The notes under the pieces are model-generated. The model was given only the letters and a program-made list of their open reading frames with translations, made no database searches and was not told where the DNA came from. Both the position numbers and the translations under genes were made by a program. Of a stretch of 64,000 nt of DNA, positions 38,851-47,080 are shown one piece after another. Location of the stretch: the NCBI GenBank assembly GCA_050951095.1, contig JBMNIQ010000005.1, positions 248,001-312,000 of the forward strand. Reading direction: 5' to 3'. The first letter of the stretch is position 1; each line of letters opens with the position of its first letter. Source of the DNA: UMGS1519 sp050951095 (GTDB lineage Bacteria; Actinomycetota; Coriobacteriia; Coriobacteriales; Eggerthellaceae).

Positions 38851-39882
38851 GTGACGAATAGCAAGTCTTCGGGTGGGCGCCACGCGGCGCACACCAAAGG
38901 CGATGCGAATGCCGCTCCGCAGCCGCAAAACACTGCGCCGCAGCCCGCACCACAGCCGACTCCCGATACTCCGCCGCAACAGGCGGCGCCCGCCGCGAAA
39001 GCGGGCCGGGAGGAATCCCGCCGACAACAGCAGAGGCCTCAGCGCCCGTCCCGTTCCCAGGACCGCAAGGCGAAGGGAAACGGTATCCGGCGCAAGCCCG
39101 CGCAGATGGACCAGCGCACGTCCCAGCTGTCCGAGTCGCTGCCGGTTCTCGATATCGACAACATGCCCGAGCAGAGCATGGGCGTTCCCGTCATCACGCT
39201 CGAGCATGTGACGAAGATCTATCCCGCGCAGCCTGACAAGCCTGCCCTGAACGACGTCTCCGTGCAGATCTACGCCGGCGAGTTCGTGTTCCTGGTGGGC
39301 CATTCCGGTTCCGGCAAATCCACGTTCGTGCGCCTGCTGACGCGCGAGCTGACGCCGACGTCCGGCAAGATCACCATCGCGAACGAGGATCTGGGCACCA
39401 TGCGCTCCTGGCGCGTGCCCTACCTGCGCCGCAACATCGGGTGCGTGTTCCAGGACTTCAAGCTGCTCCCGAACAAGACCGTGTTCGAGAACGTGGCATT
39501 CGCCCTGGAGGTCATCGGCAAGTCCCGCCATGTCATCAAGACGCAGGTGCCCGAGGTGCTGCGCCTGGTGGGCCTGCAGGACAAGCTGGGCAAGCGCCCG
39601 GATCAGCTGTCCGGCGGCGAGCAGCAGCGCGTGTCCATCGCGCGCGCCATCGTGAACCGCCCGCCGCTGCTGGTGTGCGACGAGCCCACCGGCAATCTGG
39701 ACCCGCAGACATCGCGCGGCATCATGGACCTGCTGGAGCGCATCAACCGCACCGGCACCACGGTGCTGGTTGCCACGCACGACCGCGAGATGGTCGATAA
39801 CATGCGCCGCCGCGTCATTGCCTTGGACCGCGGCCAGCTGACGCGCGACCAGGATAGGGGGGTGTACGGTTTCGATGTCTAG
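38851..39882 (+). CDS. ftsE: Cell division ATPase FtsE with a 110-residue N-terminal extension
   Basis: A 343-residue ABC-type ATPase that works with FtsX to gate peptidoglycan hydrolysis at the septum. The ATPase begins near residue 112 (VPVITLEHVTKIYPAQPDKP), with Walker A GHSGSGKST, Q-loop VFQDFKLLPNKTVFEN, signature LSGGEQQRVSIARA and Walker B LLVCDEPTGNLD. Residues 1-110 are disordered, rich in Gln, Pro, Ala and Arg; normal FtsE is about 225 residues. The start GTG 38851 has GGAG 6 nt upstream; the ATG at 38839 has no ribosome site. It overlaps ftsX by 8 nt. Confidence 0.94.
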   Translation: MTNSKSSGGRHAAHTKGDANAAPQPQNTAPQPAPQPTPDTPPQQAAPAAKAGREESRRQQQRPQRPSRSQDRKAKGNGIRRKPAQMDQRTSQLSESLPVLDIDNMPEQSMGVPVITLEHVTKIYPAQPDKPALNDVSVQIYAGEFVFLVGHSGSGKSTFVRLLTRELTPTSGKITIANEDLGTMRSWRVPYLRRNIGCVFQDFKLLPNKTVFENVAFALEVIGKSRHVIKTQVPEVLRLVGLQDKLGKRPDQLSGGEQQRVSIARAIVNRPPLLVCDEPTGNLDPQTSRGIMDLLERINRTGTTVLVATHDREMVDNMRRRVIALDRGQLTRDQDRGVYGFDV

Positions 39883-40789
39883 TTTCCTTTATTTTCTGCG
39901 CGAGGCGCTGAAGGGCCTGGGCAGGCACCTGTCCACCACGTTCGGATCCATCGTCACGATCTTCCTGTCGTTGCTGATCATCGGCGCGTTCCTTATCGGC
40001 GGCAGCATCGTCCAGAACATCGTGGACTCCGTCGAGAGCGAAGTGAATATCACGGCCTACGTGTCCGACAAGGCATCGCAGGACGACATCAACAAGGTCG
40101 AAGACTGGATCAAGACGCTTGACGGCGTCTCCAGCGTCAACTTCACCACGAAGGAGCAGGCGCTCGAGAACTTCAAGAAGTCCATGTCGTCCAGCCCGGA
40201 CATCATCGACCAGCTTGACGGCGAGAACCCGCTGCCGGCATCCATCGACATCGAGCTCTCCGACCCGCAGAAGGTCGAGTCCGTGGCGAATCAGATCAAG
40301 GACAACGAGGATTTCAAGAACATCTGCGATAACAAGTCCGACCCGTCCGACTCGCTGAAATACGGCAAGCAGACCGTCGAGCGCCTGTTCTCGCTGACGA
40401 ATTCCATCCGCGTCATCGGCATCGCCTTGATCGTCCTGATGGTGTTCATCTCGTTCGTGTTCATCAACAACACCATTCGCCTGGCCATCCTGTCCCGCCG
40501 CCGCGAGATTGCCATCATGCGCCTGGTGGGTGCATCGAACGGCTTCATTCGCGGGCCGTTCCTGATGGAAGGCGCATTGAACGCGCTTATCGGCACGGCG
40601 TTGGCCATCATCTGCTTGGAGTTGATCCGCAATCTGGCCATGCCGCAGCTCACGAACGCGCTCATGTGGCTGCCGGTTACGCTGGATGGCAGCACATACG
40701 TTATGATCTACGTATCGCTGTTGGTATTCGGCTTGGTCATCGGCTGCTTGGGAGCTATGCTCGCCATGCGCCGTTACCTGAAGATCTAG
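39875..40789 (+). CDS. ftsX: Cell division permease-like protein FtsX
   Basis: A 304-residue FtsX. The cytoplasmic N-terminus MSSFLYFLREALKGLGRHLS leads into span 1 (IVTIFLSLLIIGAFLIG). The extracellular domain follows (about 50-175; VNITAYVSDKASQDDINKV, PASIDIELSDPQKVESVANQ). Three further spans hold the conserved cytoplasmic loop RLAILSRRREIAIMRLVGAS. It transmits FtsE ATPase state to an extracellular hydrolase or its activator. No M23-type activator (EnvC) follows; the next gene is a degenerate S41 peptidase homologue. Confidence 0.95.
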   Translation: MSSFLYFLREALKGLGRHLSTTFGSIVTIFLSLLIIGAFLIGGSIVQNIVDSVESEVNITAYVSDKASQDDINKVEDWIKTLDGVSSVNFTTKEQALENFKKSMSSSPDIIDQLDGENPLPASIDIELSDPQKVESVANQIKDNEDFKNICDNKSDPSDSLKYGKQTVERLFSLTNSIRVIGIALIVLMVFISFVFINNTIRLAILSRRREIAIMRLVGASNGFIRGPFLMEGALNALIGTALAIICLELIRNLAMPQLTNALMWLPVTLDGSTYVMIYVSLLVFGLVIGCLGAMLAMRRYLKI

Positions 40790-40823
40790 CATCGGAGCAC
40801 GGAACCGGGGAATCATCTGACCC

Positions 40824-42095
40824 ATGCGCAAGAGCAGGAAAGAACAAGCAGCAAGAGAGGATCGCAGCGCCCGCCTGATACGGGCGCTGTCCTTCTTTGT
40901 CCTCATCTGCCTCGTGTTCGCCGCCGGTTTCTTCCTTCGCGGCAACGATGCCGTCATGTCGCGGCTGGGCCTTTCGGACCTTTCCGTGGAGACGAACCAG
41001 AATCCCGGTGCCACCATCTCCGGCGATACGTCCGATTCCGCATCGGCGCGCGTTTCCGAGGTCCAGGGCATCCTGGATAATTACAGCCTGGATGAATACT
41101 CGCTCGACTCGACCGCTACGAAGCTCGTTCAAACGCTGCTGGAAAGCACGGGCGACACATATGCCCGGTATTATTCGCCGTCGAAGTACGAGGCGTATCG
41201 CGAAAGCGACAGCAAGAACACGTACGGCATCGGCGTGCTGTTCGGCGACTACAACGGCCAGGCGTATGTCGTGGACCTTATCGGCAACGGCCCCGCACAG
41301 GCGGCGGGCGTCCAAGAGGGCGACTTCGTGAAGTCCATCAACGGAGAATCTCGTTCCGGGGGCTGGACGGTCGAAGAGGCTATCAAGGCCATCGAGGGCT
41401 CCGAGAACTCGACGGTCGTGATCACGTGGCGCCGTCCGGCATCCCTCGACGCCTCGGGCGGCGAGGAGTTCACCACCACGTTGACGCGTAAAAACGTCAA
41501 GCAGACGAATGTGACGTCCAGTTACAGCAAATCCCAGCGTGTGGGTTATATCCGCATCCGCCAGTTGGGCGAAGATACGGACACGTACGTGACGAAAGCC
41601 GTCAATTCCCTGAGCAAGCGCGGTGCGAAGGCGTTTGTGCTCGACCTGCGGAACGTGGCCGGCGGCTATCTGACGCAGGCCGTGAACGTTGCCTCCATCT
41701 TCCAGAAGAGCGGCGTGGTCGTGCGCATCCAGACGAAGGATTCCGACACCATGCGTTCCGCCAGCGGCAAGACCGTTACGGATGCGCCGATGACGGTGCT
41801 CGTTAACGGCAACACCTCTGCTGCTGCCGAGGTGCTTGCCGCCAGCCTGCAGGACAGCAACCGCGCGCGCCTGGTGGGCTCCACCACCATGGGGCATGGC
41901 ACGGTGCAGGTCATGCGCGAGCTTTCGTTCGGAGGCGCCATCTCCTACACGGCTGCGCGCTATCTGACGTCCCAGGGCCGTTCGTTCGACGGCACGGGCA
42001 TCACGCCCGACGTGAAGGCGGAGGCCGGCAGCGGAAAGACGGACACGCAGAAGCGCATCGCCATCAACGAAGCGGCTTCTCAGATTTCGAGCTGA
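40824..42095 (+). CDS. S41/C-terminal-processing peptidase homologue lacking its catalytic dyad
   Basis: A 423-residue membrane-anchored CtpA/CtpB-type protein. A basic cytoplasmic N-terminus and one span (about 21-40, ALSFFVLICLVFAAGFFL) lead to an extracytoplasmic domain. That domain has a PDZ module (about 125-200; GIGVLFGDYNGQAYVVDLIG, GVQEGDFVKSINGE) and an S41 fold. The catalytic Ser position (SASASE in active enzymes) reads TSAAAE, placing Ala333 there. The catalytic Lys (GKGTVQ) is His358 in GHGTVQ. The 25-residue spacing between the two positions is kept, so the alignment is firm. It is probably a pseudo-peptidase. It lies 34 nt after ftsX, suggesting a scaffolding or adaptor role with FtsEX (inference). 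Confidence 0.88.
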   Translation: MRKSRKEQAAREDRSARLIRALSFFVLICLVFAAGFFLRGNDAVMSRLGLSDLSVETNQNPGATISGDTSDSASARVSEVQGILDNYSLDEYSLDSTATKLVQTLLESTGDTYARYYSPSKYEAYRESDSKNTYGIGVLFGDYNGQAYVVDLIGNGPAQAAGVQEGDFVKSINGESRSGGWTVEEAIKAIEGSENSTVVITWRRPASLDASGGEEFTTTLTRKNVKQTNVTSSYSKSQRVGYIRIRQLGEDTDTYVTKAVNSLSKRGAKAFVLDLRNVAGGYLTQAVNVASIFQKSGVVVRIQTKDSDTMRSASGKTVTDAPMTVLVNGNTSAAAEVLAASLQDSNRARLVGSTTMGHGTVQVMRELSFGGAISYTAARYLTSQGRSFDGTGITPDVKAEAGSGKTDTQKRIAINEAASQISS

Positions 42096-42100
42096 TAACC

Positions 42101-44137
42101 ATGGCGCGTGCCCACAAGAAAGCCCGCCGCCACGCCCGCCGCAATCCGCAGGGCCGCCTGTCGGTCGCGCGCGGGGGATTCGGTTTCGTCTCCACGCCCG
42201 AGGGCGAATACTTCGTGCCGAAGCAGAATATGCACGGTGCTTTCGATGGCGATACGGTCGAGATCGCGCCGCTGTCCATAAACCACGACCGCCCGCAGCC
42301 GGGCAAGGCGCTCAACGTGCCGGGTCGCAAACCCTCTGCACGTGTCGTGCGCGTTGTGCAGCGCGCCCACGAAACGCTCGTCGGCCGGTATGAGATCGCG
42401 GAGCCGTTCGGCGTCGTCGTCCCGGAAAACGACCATATCAAGCACGATATCTTCACCATGCTCGCCGACAACCCGGGTGTTCGGGACGGCGATATCGTCC
42501 GAGTGCGCATCACGCAGTTCCCCACAGCGCATCAGGCGGCAACGGGCAAAGTGGAGCAGGTCATCGGCCATCCGGGCGAAGCGGGGCTGGATATCATGGC
42601 CATCATCGCCGAGCACGACCTGCCCACGGAGTTCCCGGAAGCCGTTCTGGCGGAGGCGCAGAACGTGCGCGTGGATGCGCCGGCGGCATTGGCGGAAGGG
42701 TACCGCGATCTGCGCGACCGCTGCATTTTCACGATCGACCCCGTGGATGCCCGCGACTTCGACGATGCGTTGTCGCTCGAACCGGTTGACGAGGACGCGG
42801 GCAGATGGCGCCTGGGCGTCCATATTGCGGACGTATCGCATTACGTGGGCCAGGGGACGGCGCTCGACCGCGAGGCGCAGCGCCGCGGGACAAGCGTCTA
42901 CCTCGTCGACCGCGTGATCCCCATGCTTCCCGAGCAGCTCTCGAACGATGCCTGCTCGCTGCGCCCGCATGAAGACCGCCTGACCATGACCGTGGATATC
43001 GTGGTTCGGGAAGACGGCTCCGTGCTGAGCTACGAATGCTTCCCGGCCGTCATCCGATCCTGCGCGCGTTTGGACTACGGGCAGGTGCAGGCATTCCTGG
43101 ACGGCGATACGGCCGATGCCGCAGCGGTCGAACGGGCGCGGCGCATTCCGCAAGAGGTGCGCTCGCGGTTGCTGGGATTGGACCGCATCGCGCGGCAGCT
43201 GGAGGCGCAGCGCCGCCGGGCCGGGGCCCTGGACCTGGATTCCGCCGAGGCCCATGTCATCCTGGACGAAGACGGCACGCCCGTGGATGTGGTCGTCCGC
43301 CGCACGACGCGTGCGACTTCGCTGGTGGAGCAGGCCATGATCTTGGCGAATGCGTGTGTGGCCACATACCTGGAAACGCGCGGATGGCCGTGTCTGTACC
43401 GCGTGCACGAGGCGCCGTCTCCGGAGTCTCTGGCGCGGCTGCTTCCCATACTGCAGGAATACGGCCTGGACAAGGGCATCGACCGCGACCTGTTCGAAGC
43501 AGGCGATCCGAAGACGCTGCAGGAGGTATTGGAGGCGGCTCGCAAGGCCGACGCGGGCGAACTGGTGTCCATGCTGCTGCTCCGCTCGCTGAAGCGCGCC
43601 TGCTACGAACCGCATGTCGCACAGCACTTCGGCCTGGCGTTGCAGCGCTATGCGCATTTCACCAGCCCCATCCGCCGTTATCCCGACCTGGTCGTCCATC
43701 GCATGCTGGCGGCCCAGCTGCGCGGGGATACGGAAGCGGCTGAGCGCATTGCGCCGCACCTGCAGGAGATTGCGGACCGCTCGTCGGCAACGGAGCGCGT
43801 GGCGGACGACGCCGCCCGCGAGAGCCAGGAGCTGAAGCTGGTCGAGTACCTGCAGAACTTCATCGGCGAGATCTTCCCGGGCACTATCGTGAGGATCGTC
43901 GGCTACGGCTTCTTCGTGGAATTGGAGAACACGGCTGTGGGATTGGTGGCGCTAGGCGATGCCGTAGACGACGTCTTTGCGCTGAACGTGGAGCGCCAGA
44001 CGCTGACGGGACGCGAGAGCGGCGTGCAGTTCCGCCTGGGACAGCATGTCCTGGTGCGCCTGACGGCAGCGCGCCCGGCAGAACGCCAGCTGGATTTCTC
44101 GCTGGTCTCGAAACCGCGCCGGGGGAAGGGTTGCTAG
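42101..44137 (+). CDS. rnr: Ribonuclease R (RNase II/RNB family)
   Basis: A 678-residue 3'-5' exoribonuclease that degrades structured RNA and, with SmpB-tmRNA, faulty mRNAs. A short basic N-terminus (ARAHKKARRHARRNPQGR) and cold-shock domains precede the RNB domain. The RNB metal site is visible in FTIDPVDARDFDDALSLEPV and HIADVSHYV. SLRPHEDRLTMTVDI and HFTSPIRRYPDLVVHRML are family motifs. A C-terminal S1 domain (about 590-670, FPGTIVRIVGYGFFVELENT) ends the protein. It starts 5 nt after the S41 homologue, and smpB is two genes downstream, fitting a shared role in trans-translation. Confidence 0.95.
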   Translation: MARAHKKARRHARRNPQGRLSVARGGFGFVSTPEGEYFVPKQNMHGAFDGDTVEIAPLSINHDRPQPGKALNVPGRKPSARVVRVVQRAHETLVGRYEIAEPFGVVVPENDHIKHDIFTMLADNPGVRDGDIVRVRITQFPTAHQAATGKVEQVIGHPGEAGLDIMAIIAEHDLPTEFPEAVLAEAQNVRVDAPAALAEGYRDLRDRCIFTIDPVDARDFDDALSLEPVDEDAGRWRLGVHIADVSHYVGQGTALDREAQRRGTSVYLVDRVIPMLPEQLSNDACSLRPHEDRLTMTVDIVVREDGSVLSYECFPAVIRSCARLDYGQVQAFLDGDTADAAAVERARRIPQEVRSRLLGLDRIARQLEAQRRRAGALDLDSAEAHVILDEDGTPVDVVVRRTTRATSLVEQAMILANACVATYLETRGWPCLYRVHEAPSPESLARLLPILQEYGLDKGIDRDLFEAGDPKTLQEVLEAARKADAGELVSMLLLRSLKRACYEPHVAQHFGLALQRYAHFTSPIRRYPDLVVHRMLAAQLRGDTEAAERIAPHLQEIADRSSATERVADDAARESQELKLVEYLQNFIGEIFPGTIVRIVGYGFFVELENTAVGLVALGDAVDDVFALNVERQTLTGRESGVQFRLGQHVLVRLTAARPAERQLDFSLVSKPRRGKGC

Positions 44138-44623
44138 ATGGACCGGAAAGACGAGCAGACGGAATCGCGCGAACATGCGCATGCCTTCGAGGCGTTCATC
44201 CGCTATCTGGAGGCGAACCGGTCGTATTTTTCCGGCAAGGTCATGCTGGACGCCCTGATGCATATGCTGGGACCGTCGCTGCTCATCTACGATGCGCCCC
44301 AGTTCATCTTCGAATACGCCCGCAAGCAGGGATACCATATCCCGTCGTACCCGTACGACCCCACGAGCGAATTGCGCGCCTTCCTGGCGGAATACGACGT
44401 GGAGGACGTGCGCGGCTGGTACGCCCGCATCGGCGTGGATGCGGGCACGTACGAGGTGCTGGGGCAACGGCGCCTGCTGGTGGTGCGCGATGCGAAGTAC
44501 CGGCGGAAGGCGTTCGTCATGAGCATCGAGGACCGCATCACGGACGACGAGCTCAACCGTCTCGTCGAACGCACGATCGCCTATCTGGCCGAAGACGAGC
44601 ACGACGACCCGACGGTATTCTGA
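44138..44623 (+). CDS. Hypothetical protein between rnr and smpB
   Basis: A 161-residue soluble protein I do not recognise. It starts on the base after the rnr stop, so it is almost certainly co-translated. It is rich in aromatic and acidic residues (FIRYLEANRSYFSGKVMLDA, YARKQGYHIPSYPYDPTSEL), with no cysteine, signal peptide or membrane span. The alpha/beta pattern and codon use match its neighbours. Its location between RNase R and SmpB hints at a link with ribosome rescue or RNA decay, but that is position only. Confidence 0.8.
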   Translation: MDRKDEQTESREHAHAFEAFIRYLEANRSYFSGKVMLDALMHMLGPSLLIYDAPQFIFEYARKQGYHIPSYPYDPTSELRAFLAEYDVEDVRGWYARIGVDAGTYEVLGQRRLLVVRDAKYRRKAFVMSIEDRITDDELNRLVERTIAYLAEDEHDDPTVF

Positions 44624-44792
44624 CCGTTCGGGAAGCGGCGCGGTCCCGCCGCGGGACATCGAATACCGTGCGCGGCTCGCATCCCGGCCCGCTTGCTGGC
44701 TTCCCCTGTACCGCTGTCGCCGCAGCGGGCGCATATTCACGTGAGGTTGCCGGCTACCCGCTATAATGTGATTTCGAACAGAAAGGGGACCG

Positions 44793-45263
44793 ATGGCCCG
44801 CAGGGAGACAAAGCTCATCGCGAAGAACCGCAAGGCGTATCACGACTACGAGATACTGGAGACGTTCGAGGCGGGCATAGAGCTCACCGGCACGGAAGTA
44901 TGCGCGCTGCGCGAGAGCAACTGCCAGCTGACGGATGCGTTCGCGCTCATCCGCAACGGCGAGGTGTGGCTGTACAACCTGCATATCCATCCGTACAGCC
45001 ACGGGAATCTGATGAACCCCGACCCCGACAGGCGCCGCCGCCTGCTGCTGCATCGCAAGCAGATCCGCTTCCTGGAGCAGAAGACGAAGGAGAAGGGGCT
45101 GGCCCTGGTTCCGCTTTCCATGTATTTCAACGAATCGAACCGCGTGAAGGTGCAGATCGCGCTCGCACGCGGCAAGAAGCTCTACGACAAACGCGCTTCC
45201 ATGGCAGAGCGGGATGCGAAACGTGCATTGGACCGCGCCATGAAGGAGCGCAATCGCCGATGA
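44793..45263 (+). CDS. smpB: SsrA-binding protein SmpB
   Basis: A 156-residue tmRNA partner that rescues stalled ribosomes. The core is standard: IAKNRKAYHDYEILETFEAG, IELTGTEVCALRESNCQLTD, LYNLHIHPYSHGNLMNPDPD, RRRRLLLHRKQI. The C-terminal tail DKRASMAERDAKRALDRAMK followed by ERNRR enters the empty mRNA channel. It follows GAAAGGGG. No tmRNA gene is visible nearby. The TGA stop overlaps an ATG of the next reading frame. Confidence 0.96.
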   Translation: MARRETKLIAKNRKAYHDYEILETFEAGIELTGTEVCALRESNCQLTDAFALIRNGEVWLYNLHIHPYSHGNLMNPDPDRRRRLLLHRKQIRFLEQKTKEKGLALVPLSMYFNESNRVKVQIALARGKKLYDKRASMAERDAKRALDRAMKERNRR

Positions 45264-45280
45264 CCGTGAAGGAGGAGGCC

Positions 45281-45979
45281 ATGGCCGATCAGAATCGCCA
45301 GGCAGTGAAGGACATGCTGAGCCAGGTACGCGCCCGCCTGATAGACCTGGAGGAAGCCATCGACAACTATCCGGGGGACCTGACGGGCTACGACAACCGC
45401 CTGGACCGCATCGACGACCGCATCTACCTGCTGGAAGCCGAGATCGAGAAGCGCACGGCCGCCATCAACCGCGGCGAGAAGGTGCCGCCTCCGAACCAGA
45501 CGAAGGCCCAGGCGGCCGGACAGAAGGCGGGGGAGACGGCGGCCACCGTGGCCGATAAGGCCATGGACGTGGCCAGCAAGGCGGCCTCCACGGCGGCCAG
45601 CGCCGTGACGTCGTTCACCGGCGCACTGTCGTCGTCGCTGAACGAGGGAAGCACCGGCGCCGCTTCGCCCTCGACTGCGACCTCATCCGCGTCGGCGGGC
45701 AACAACGCGCCGTCCCCGGAACCGGCGGGCACCAGCGATCCGAACGGCGATCCCGCCGCCGCGCAGGGCACGGCCCAGCAGCAGGCGCAGGAGAAGGCCG
45801 CAAGCGCGAATGCGCGCGATGAGCAGATGCGCTCCACGGTGCGCGACCTGAACGTCATCTACCAGGAAGGCCGCGACACGCTCGACGACCTGTCCGATGC
45901 GCTGGCCGATATCCGCGAGCCGTTCGACAAGCTGTCGAACGCCATGCCGCGCAGCTCGCATCGCCGCCGTCGCTGGTAG
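45281..45979 (+). CDS. Hypothetical protein, helical ends with Ala/Ser/Pro-rich centre
   Basis: A 232-residue protein of no family I recognise. Residues 1-65 are charged and helical (QNRQAVKDMLSQVRARLIDL, NRLDRIDDRIYLLEAEIEKR). Residues 70-175 are low-complexity Ala/Ser/Thr/Pro. Residues 180-232 are again charged helix ending RSSHRRRRW. No signal peptide or span is visible. ATG 45281 follows AAGGAGG; ATG 45260, which overlaps the smpB stop, is an alternative with a poorer site. The layout could be two interaction helices joined by a flexible linker. Confidence 0.7.
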   Translation: MADQNRQAVKDMLSQVRARLIDLEEAIDNYPGDLTGYDNRLDRIDDRIYLLEAEIEKRTAAINRGEKVPPPNQTKAQAAGQKAGETAATVADKAMDVASKAASTAASAVTSFTGALSSSLNEGSTGAASPSTATSSASAGNNAPSPEPAGTSDPNGDPAAAQGTAQQQAQEKAASANARDEQMRSTVRDLNVIYQEGRDTLDDLSDALADIREPFDKLSNAMPRSSHRRRRW

Positions 45980-46019
45980 CGGCAGCTGCCTGCGGGCGGG
46001 AAGGCCGCGTCCGCTTCCC

Positions 46020-46052
46020 GCTGCCCCCGCCGTACGCGCGGCAGGGGGCGGC
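46020..46052 (+). terminator. Weak hairpin after the smpB-linked hypothetical gene
   Basis: GCTGCCCCC (46020-46028) pairs with GGGGGCGGC (46044-46052), with one G-U pair. There is no U-tract. Confidence 0.3.
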
Positions 46053-46143
46053 TTCGGATGAGAAACGCCCCGTGCGCCGCGACGGCTTCCCATCGCGGCG
46101 CCCGCAAAGCGCCCTCTCCGTGAATCTGCGTCATGAAGGCACG

Positions 46144-46177
46144 AAAAAAAAGGCGACCGCCATCGGGCGGTCGCCTT
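46144..46177 (-). terminator. Intrinsic terminator of rpmB
   Basis: AAGGCGACCGCC (46150-46161) pairs with GGCGGTCGCCTT (46166-46177) around ATCG. On the minus strand it is followed by a run of Ts (A tract 46144-46150). Confidence 0.92.
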
Positions 46178-46201
46178 TGTGTTACGGGTGTGCCGCGTAT
46201 G

Positions 46202-46393
46202 CTACGCGCGCTCCACCTTGCCGGCCTTCATGCACTTCGTGCAGACGTTAGCACGCTTGACATGGCCGTCCTTCGTCCGGATGGTGACCTTCTGCACGTT
46301 CGGACGGAAGGTGCGGTTGGTCACGCGGTGCGAGTGGCTGACATTGTGGCCGGTGGCGGGAGCCTTACCACAGATTTCGCAAACCTTAGACAT
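46202..46393 (-). CDS. rpmB: 50S ribosomal protein bL28, zinc form
   Basis: A 63-residue bL28: MSKVCEICGKAPATGHNVSH, SHRVTNRTFRPNVQKVTIRT and RANVCTKCMKAGKVERA. The two CxxC pairs (CEIC, CTKC) mark the zinc-binding type. ATG 46393 follows GGAG; a start 10 codons upstream has no ribosome site. It is transcribed divergently from the Asp23-fakA operon, as in Bacillus (rpmB // yloU-yloV). Confidence 0.96.
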   Translation of the reverse strand: MSKVCEICGKAPATGHNVSHSHRVTNRTFRPNVQKVTIRTKDGHVKRANVCTKCMKAGKVERA

Positions 46394-46594
46394 TTGACAC
46401 ACTCCATTTACTCGATATACCAACGACCGATTTTGCGGTCGTCTCTGACAAAAGCCTTAAGAGAATAGCATACGTGCCCACGGTATTCAATGGGTAATCA
46501 CGCAACATACACTTTGGCTCGGCAGCGCCTGTCAGCGCCTGCGAACACGTATGATACCGCGCGATTCTGTGCAAGATGTGCAGCCTGTTCCAAG

Positions 46595-46624
46595 TTCCGT
46601 CGAAAACAAACCATGCGCTATACT
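46595..46624 (+). promoter_or_regulatory. Promoter of the Asp23-fakA-recG operon
   Basis: TTCCGT (46595-46600), 18 nt, TATACT (46619-46624). The start is near 46631, about 55 nt before the ATG. Confidence 0.5.
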
Positions 46625-46684
46625 GGAGCACTGGAATATTTGCGAACGGAATTGCGCCTCTGCACACCGTTAGGAAGGACGGAC

Positions 46685-47029
46685 ATGACTCAGAAGGTTC
46701 CCGGCGATCTGCATATCGCCAACGAGGTTCTTGCCGATTTGGCCGGCAGGGCCGCACTTGAATGCTATGGAGTCGTGGGCATGAGCGTGCCCGATGTCAG
46801 CGACGGCATCGCGACGCTGCTGCCGAATTCCCGTTCCCGCCGCGGCATCGTGGTGAAGCAGTCGGAGGCCGGCGTGCACGTGGACCTGTATGTCATCATC
46901 GAGTACGGCACGAACATCACGGCCGTCTCGCGCAACCTCATCGACCAGGTCACGTTCGCCTTGAAGAACAATACCGCGGCGAAGATCGACGCGGTGGAAG
47001 TAAAGGTCCAGGGCGTTCGCCATCGCTAG
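46685..47029 (+). CDS. Asp23/Gls24 family envelope stress protein
   Basis: A 114-residue Asp23/DUF322 protein. IANEVLADLAGRAALECYGV, VVGMSVP and VDLYVIIEYGTNITAVSRNL followed by IDQV are the conserved blocks. Family members sit near the membrane and respond to alkaline or envelope stress; some organise around membrane anchors. ATG 46685 follows AGGAAGG. Its position before fakA is the yloU-yloV arrangement. Confidence 0.93.
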   Translation: MTQKVPGDLHIANEVLADLAGRAALECYGVVGMSVPDVSDGIATLLPNSRSRRGIVVKQSEAGVHVDLYVIIEYGTNITAVSRNLIDQVTFALKNNTAAKIDAVEVKVQGVRHR

Positions 47030-47080
47030 GGCATCCCTGCACGCTACTGCACATCTGAAACTACCGAGGAGCAAATTAAC

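Noticed and set aside
40824..42095. Calling this gene an active carboxy-terminal processing protease
   Set aside because: Fold and PDZ fit, but the Ser and Lys of the dyad are Ala333 and His358; activity cannot be assumed.
44793..46200. tmRNA gene near smpB
   Set aside because: No tRNA-Ala-like ends or tag-coding frame found between smpB and rpmB.
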